This document shows, in pieces, positions 5,857-7,032 of a stretch of DNA of 7,032 nucleotides. Origin of the DNA: Wohlfahrtiimonas sp. (GTDB lineage: Bacteria > Pseudomonadota > Gammaproteobacteria > Cardiobacteriales > Wohlfahrtiimonadaceae). Each line of letters opens with the position of its first letter. Position 1 is the first letter of the stretch. Location of the stretch: positions 1 to 7,032 of the forward strand of contig JASLHB010000044.1 of assembly GCA_030149965.1 (NCBI GenBank), in the 5' to 3' direction. Below the pieces are notes generated by a model, which was given only the letters and a program-made list of their open reading frames with translations, ran no database searches and was not told where the DNA came from. Position numbers and translations under genes: made by a program.

Positions 5857-5861
5857 TTAGG
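5857..5861 (+). promoter_or_regulatory. Ribosome-binding site supporting the 5871 start of the last gene
   Basis: TTAGG lies nine bases before the ATG at 5871. The same ATCATTAGG context stands ten bases before the start of the 772-residue protein gene. The alternative in-frame ATG at 5850 has only GAGAG about 15 bases upstream, which is too far for efficient initiation. Confidence 0.6.
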
Positions 5862-5870
5862 CAAATCAAT

Positions 5871-7022
5871 ATGTTGAGTCAAGCAGAAACAATCACAATC
5901 GAAGGTGTTAATTTTTCTATCGTGCAAGTGAAAGATATTTTGGATCGTTTACCTGAAAATAGCTGGTTAGCGACTAAAAGTGATGAATTTTTAGATCATA
6001 CTATTTTCTTTTATGAAGGGAATGTTGAATTATCTGTATTACGTTTAGGTGAATTACCTGCTTGGTCACTGGGCTATTTCATCATTGGCGATGTGACAAT
6101 TGGCAGAATCATCGAAGCAAGTGATGACCTTGCAATGGGCTTGATTGTGGATGGCAACTTAATAGCAGATCATATTCGTGCTGGCGGCAATGAAATTTAT
6201 GTTTCGGGCGATTTGCAGGTAAATGGTTTATTCTTTGGTAAATACAATCATGGCTCCCTTACTGTAGAAGGTGAAAATCATGCCAATGCTTTCATTGCAG
6301 ATGATTATTCAGTTTGGCTGGAAAGTAATTGGGCGCTCACAGATGATGAATGCTTTGATGATGAAGAGATCAGCGATGAAGAATATCACGAAGCTTGTGT
6401 AGAAATTTTAGAGGCGATTCGTCCTGAGTTTTTATTATCGCAAGAAGATGCAGATGAACCATTTTTATGGGCACAATTGCTAGATTATTACAAAATTGAA
6501 AAAGCAATGAAACACAATGCACCCATTTTGCAAGATTCATTCATTGAAGAACATCACATTCAATTCATAGCTGAACCTTTGGAATATCAAGGAATTAAAT
6601 TGCCTGCGGATTTTGTTGTGAATACAGTTGCCAATATCCAAAATGAATTGAGTACAGCAGAAGTAGAAGCCTTGGCAAAAACTGTCACGGGTTTATCTCA
6701 TGATCATATTTTTGTACCAGAAGCTTTATACAATGATGATCATGGTTTATCTGTGAAGTTTTTGGAAGGTTATCCTGAGCGTTTATTTTTGGATTTCATT
6801 GCAGTTCGTTCAGAATATCAAGGTGAATTGCCGCATAATATTCAATTGGGCATGAATTCTGAAGCATTGAAAGCTCAATTTGGTGATCGTTATACAGAAG
6901 AAACTTTTGAAGAGTATGAAGATTCTGCACAAGGCACAATCACTTTGGATGATTTGGTGATTGAACTCTTGCTAGAAAATGATGCTGTGACTTTTGTGAA
7001 GTATCAAATTTCAGAAAACTGA
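5871..7022 (+). CDS. Uncharacterised protein with a bactofilin-like beta-helix region and an LP-x-G-M-type C-terminal domain
   Basis: With the start at 5871 this is 383 residues; using the ATG at 5850 it would be 390. Numbering here is for the short form. There is no signal peptide or membrane segment, so it is probably cytosolic. Residues about 68-151 are a run of short beta segments turning at GD/DG/NG pairs: GDVTIGRII, VDGNLIADHI, VSGDLQVNGLFFG, VEGENHANAFIADD. They repeat about every 18-21 residues, as in bactofilins and other beta-helix proteins. The KYNHGSLTVEG segment at 124-134 resembles a motif I recall from uncharacterised proteobacterial proteins sometimes found near polymorphic-toxin or type VI loci. 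An acidic linker (about 158-175) follows, then a helical stretch. The C-terminal domain (about 240-383) contains LPHNIQLGM at 320-328, typical of several small, poorly characterised families. An immunity or scaffold role is conceivable but unproven; no toxin gene is in the window. Confidence 0.75.
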   Translation: MLSQAETITIEGVNFSIVQVKDILDRLPENSWLATKSDEFLDHTIFFYEGNVELSVLRLGELPAWSLGYFIIGDVTIGRIIEASDDLAMGLIVDGNLIADHIRAGGNEIYVSGDLQVNGLFFGKYNHGSLTVEGENHANAFIADDYSVWLESNWALTDDECFDDEEISDEEYHEACVEILEAIRPEFLLSQEDADEPFLWAQLLDYYKIEKAMKHNAPILQDSFIEEHHIQFIAEPLEYQGIKLPADFVVNTVANIQNELSTAEVEALAKTVTGLSHDHIFVPEALYNDDHGLSVKFLEGYPERLFLDFIAVRSEYQGELPHNIQLGMNSEALKAQFGDRYTEETFEEYEDSAQGTITLDDLVIELLLENDAVTFVKYQISEN

Positions 7023-7032
7023 GAACCTTCGT

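Noticed and set aside
5850..5870. ATG at 5850 as the start of the last gene
   Set aside because: Its only purine-rich element is about 15 bases upstream, whereas the ATG at 5871 has TTAGG at nine bases. The call is not certain, and the seven extra residues would not change the domains.

Overview
The window is AT-rich chromosomal DNA, most likely from a low-GC proteobacterium. A MetR-type LysR regulator and a C-terminal domain of the Neisseria/Moraxella/Pseudomonas type IV pilin kind point to the gamma- or betaproteobacteria. I cannot name a genus. No Neisseria or Pasteurellaceae DNA-uptake sequences, rRNA, tRNA, transposase, phage gene or CRISPR array was seen.

Layout, left to right. (a) The last codons of an unidentified + strand gene (2-67). 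(b) A 772-residue exported protein (111-2429) followed by a clear intrinsic terminator. (c) A + strand pair: a metR-like regulator (2557-3438) and, 13 bases later, a RimJ/RimL-type GNAT acetyltransferase (3452-4036). (d) A perfect 9-bp inverted repeat (4051-4074), then a VOC/glyoxalase-fold protein (4139-4519) and a YafY-type HTH-WYL regulator (4562-5245), probably one transcription unit. (e) A YfcE/YsnB-type phosphodiesterase on the - strand (5225-5737), whose 3' end overlaps the WYL regulator's 3' end by 21 bp. (f) A divergent intergenic region carrying a 14-bp direct repeat, then a 383-residue protein with a bactofilin-like beta-helix region and an uncharacterised C-terminal half (5871-7022).

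The most striking item is the 772-residue protein. It starts with an ordinary Sec signal peptide and has about 570 residues of uncharacterised periplasmic sequence. It then runs in frame into a complete type IV major-pilin-like domain (about residues 596-729) and ends in a lysine- and arginine-free acidic tail. The pilin part can be aligned without gaps through the N-terminal helix and keeps the ALPAY-DYT-R motif, the TEYY...G-WP...N-AG stretch and the two C-terminal cysteines ending in LP-x-x-CR. It has lost the Glu5 position and most of the hydrophobicity of the pilin helix, and it is internal, so it cannot be a normal prepilin. This looks like a pilin fold reused as a domain of another envelope protein.

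The remaining genes are mostly recognisable housekeeping or accessory families. The metR homologue is not beside metE within this window. The VOC-WYL pair looks like a small self-regulated module with a candidate operator. The last gene belongs to no family I can name with certainty.
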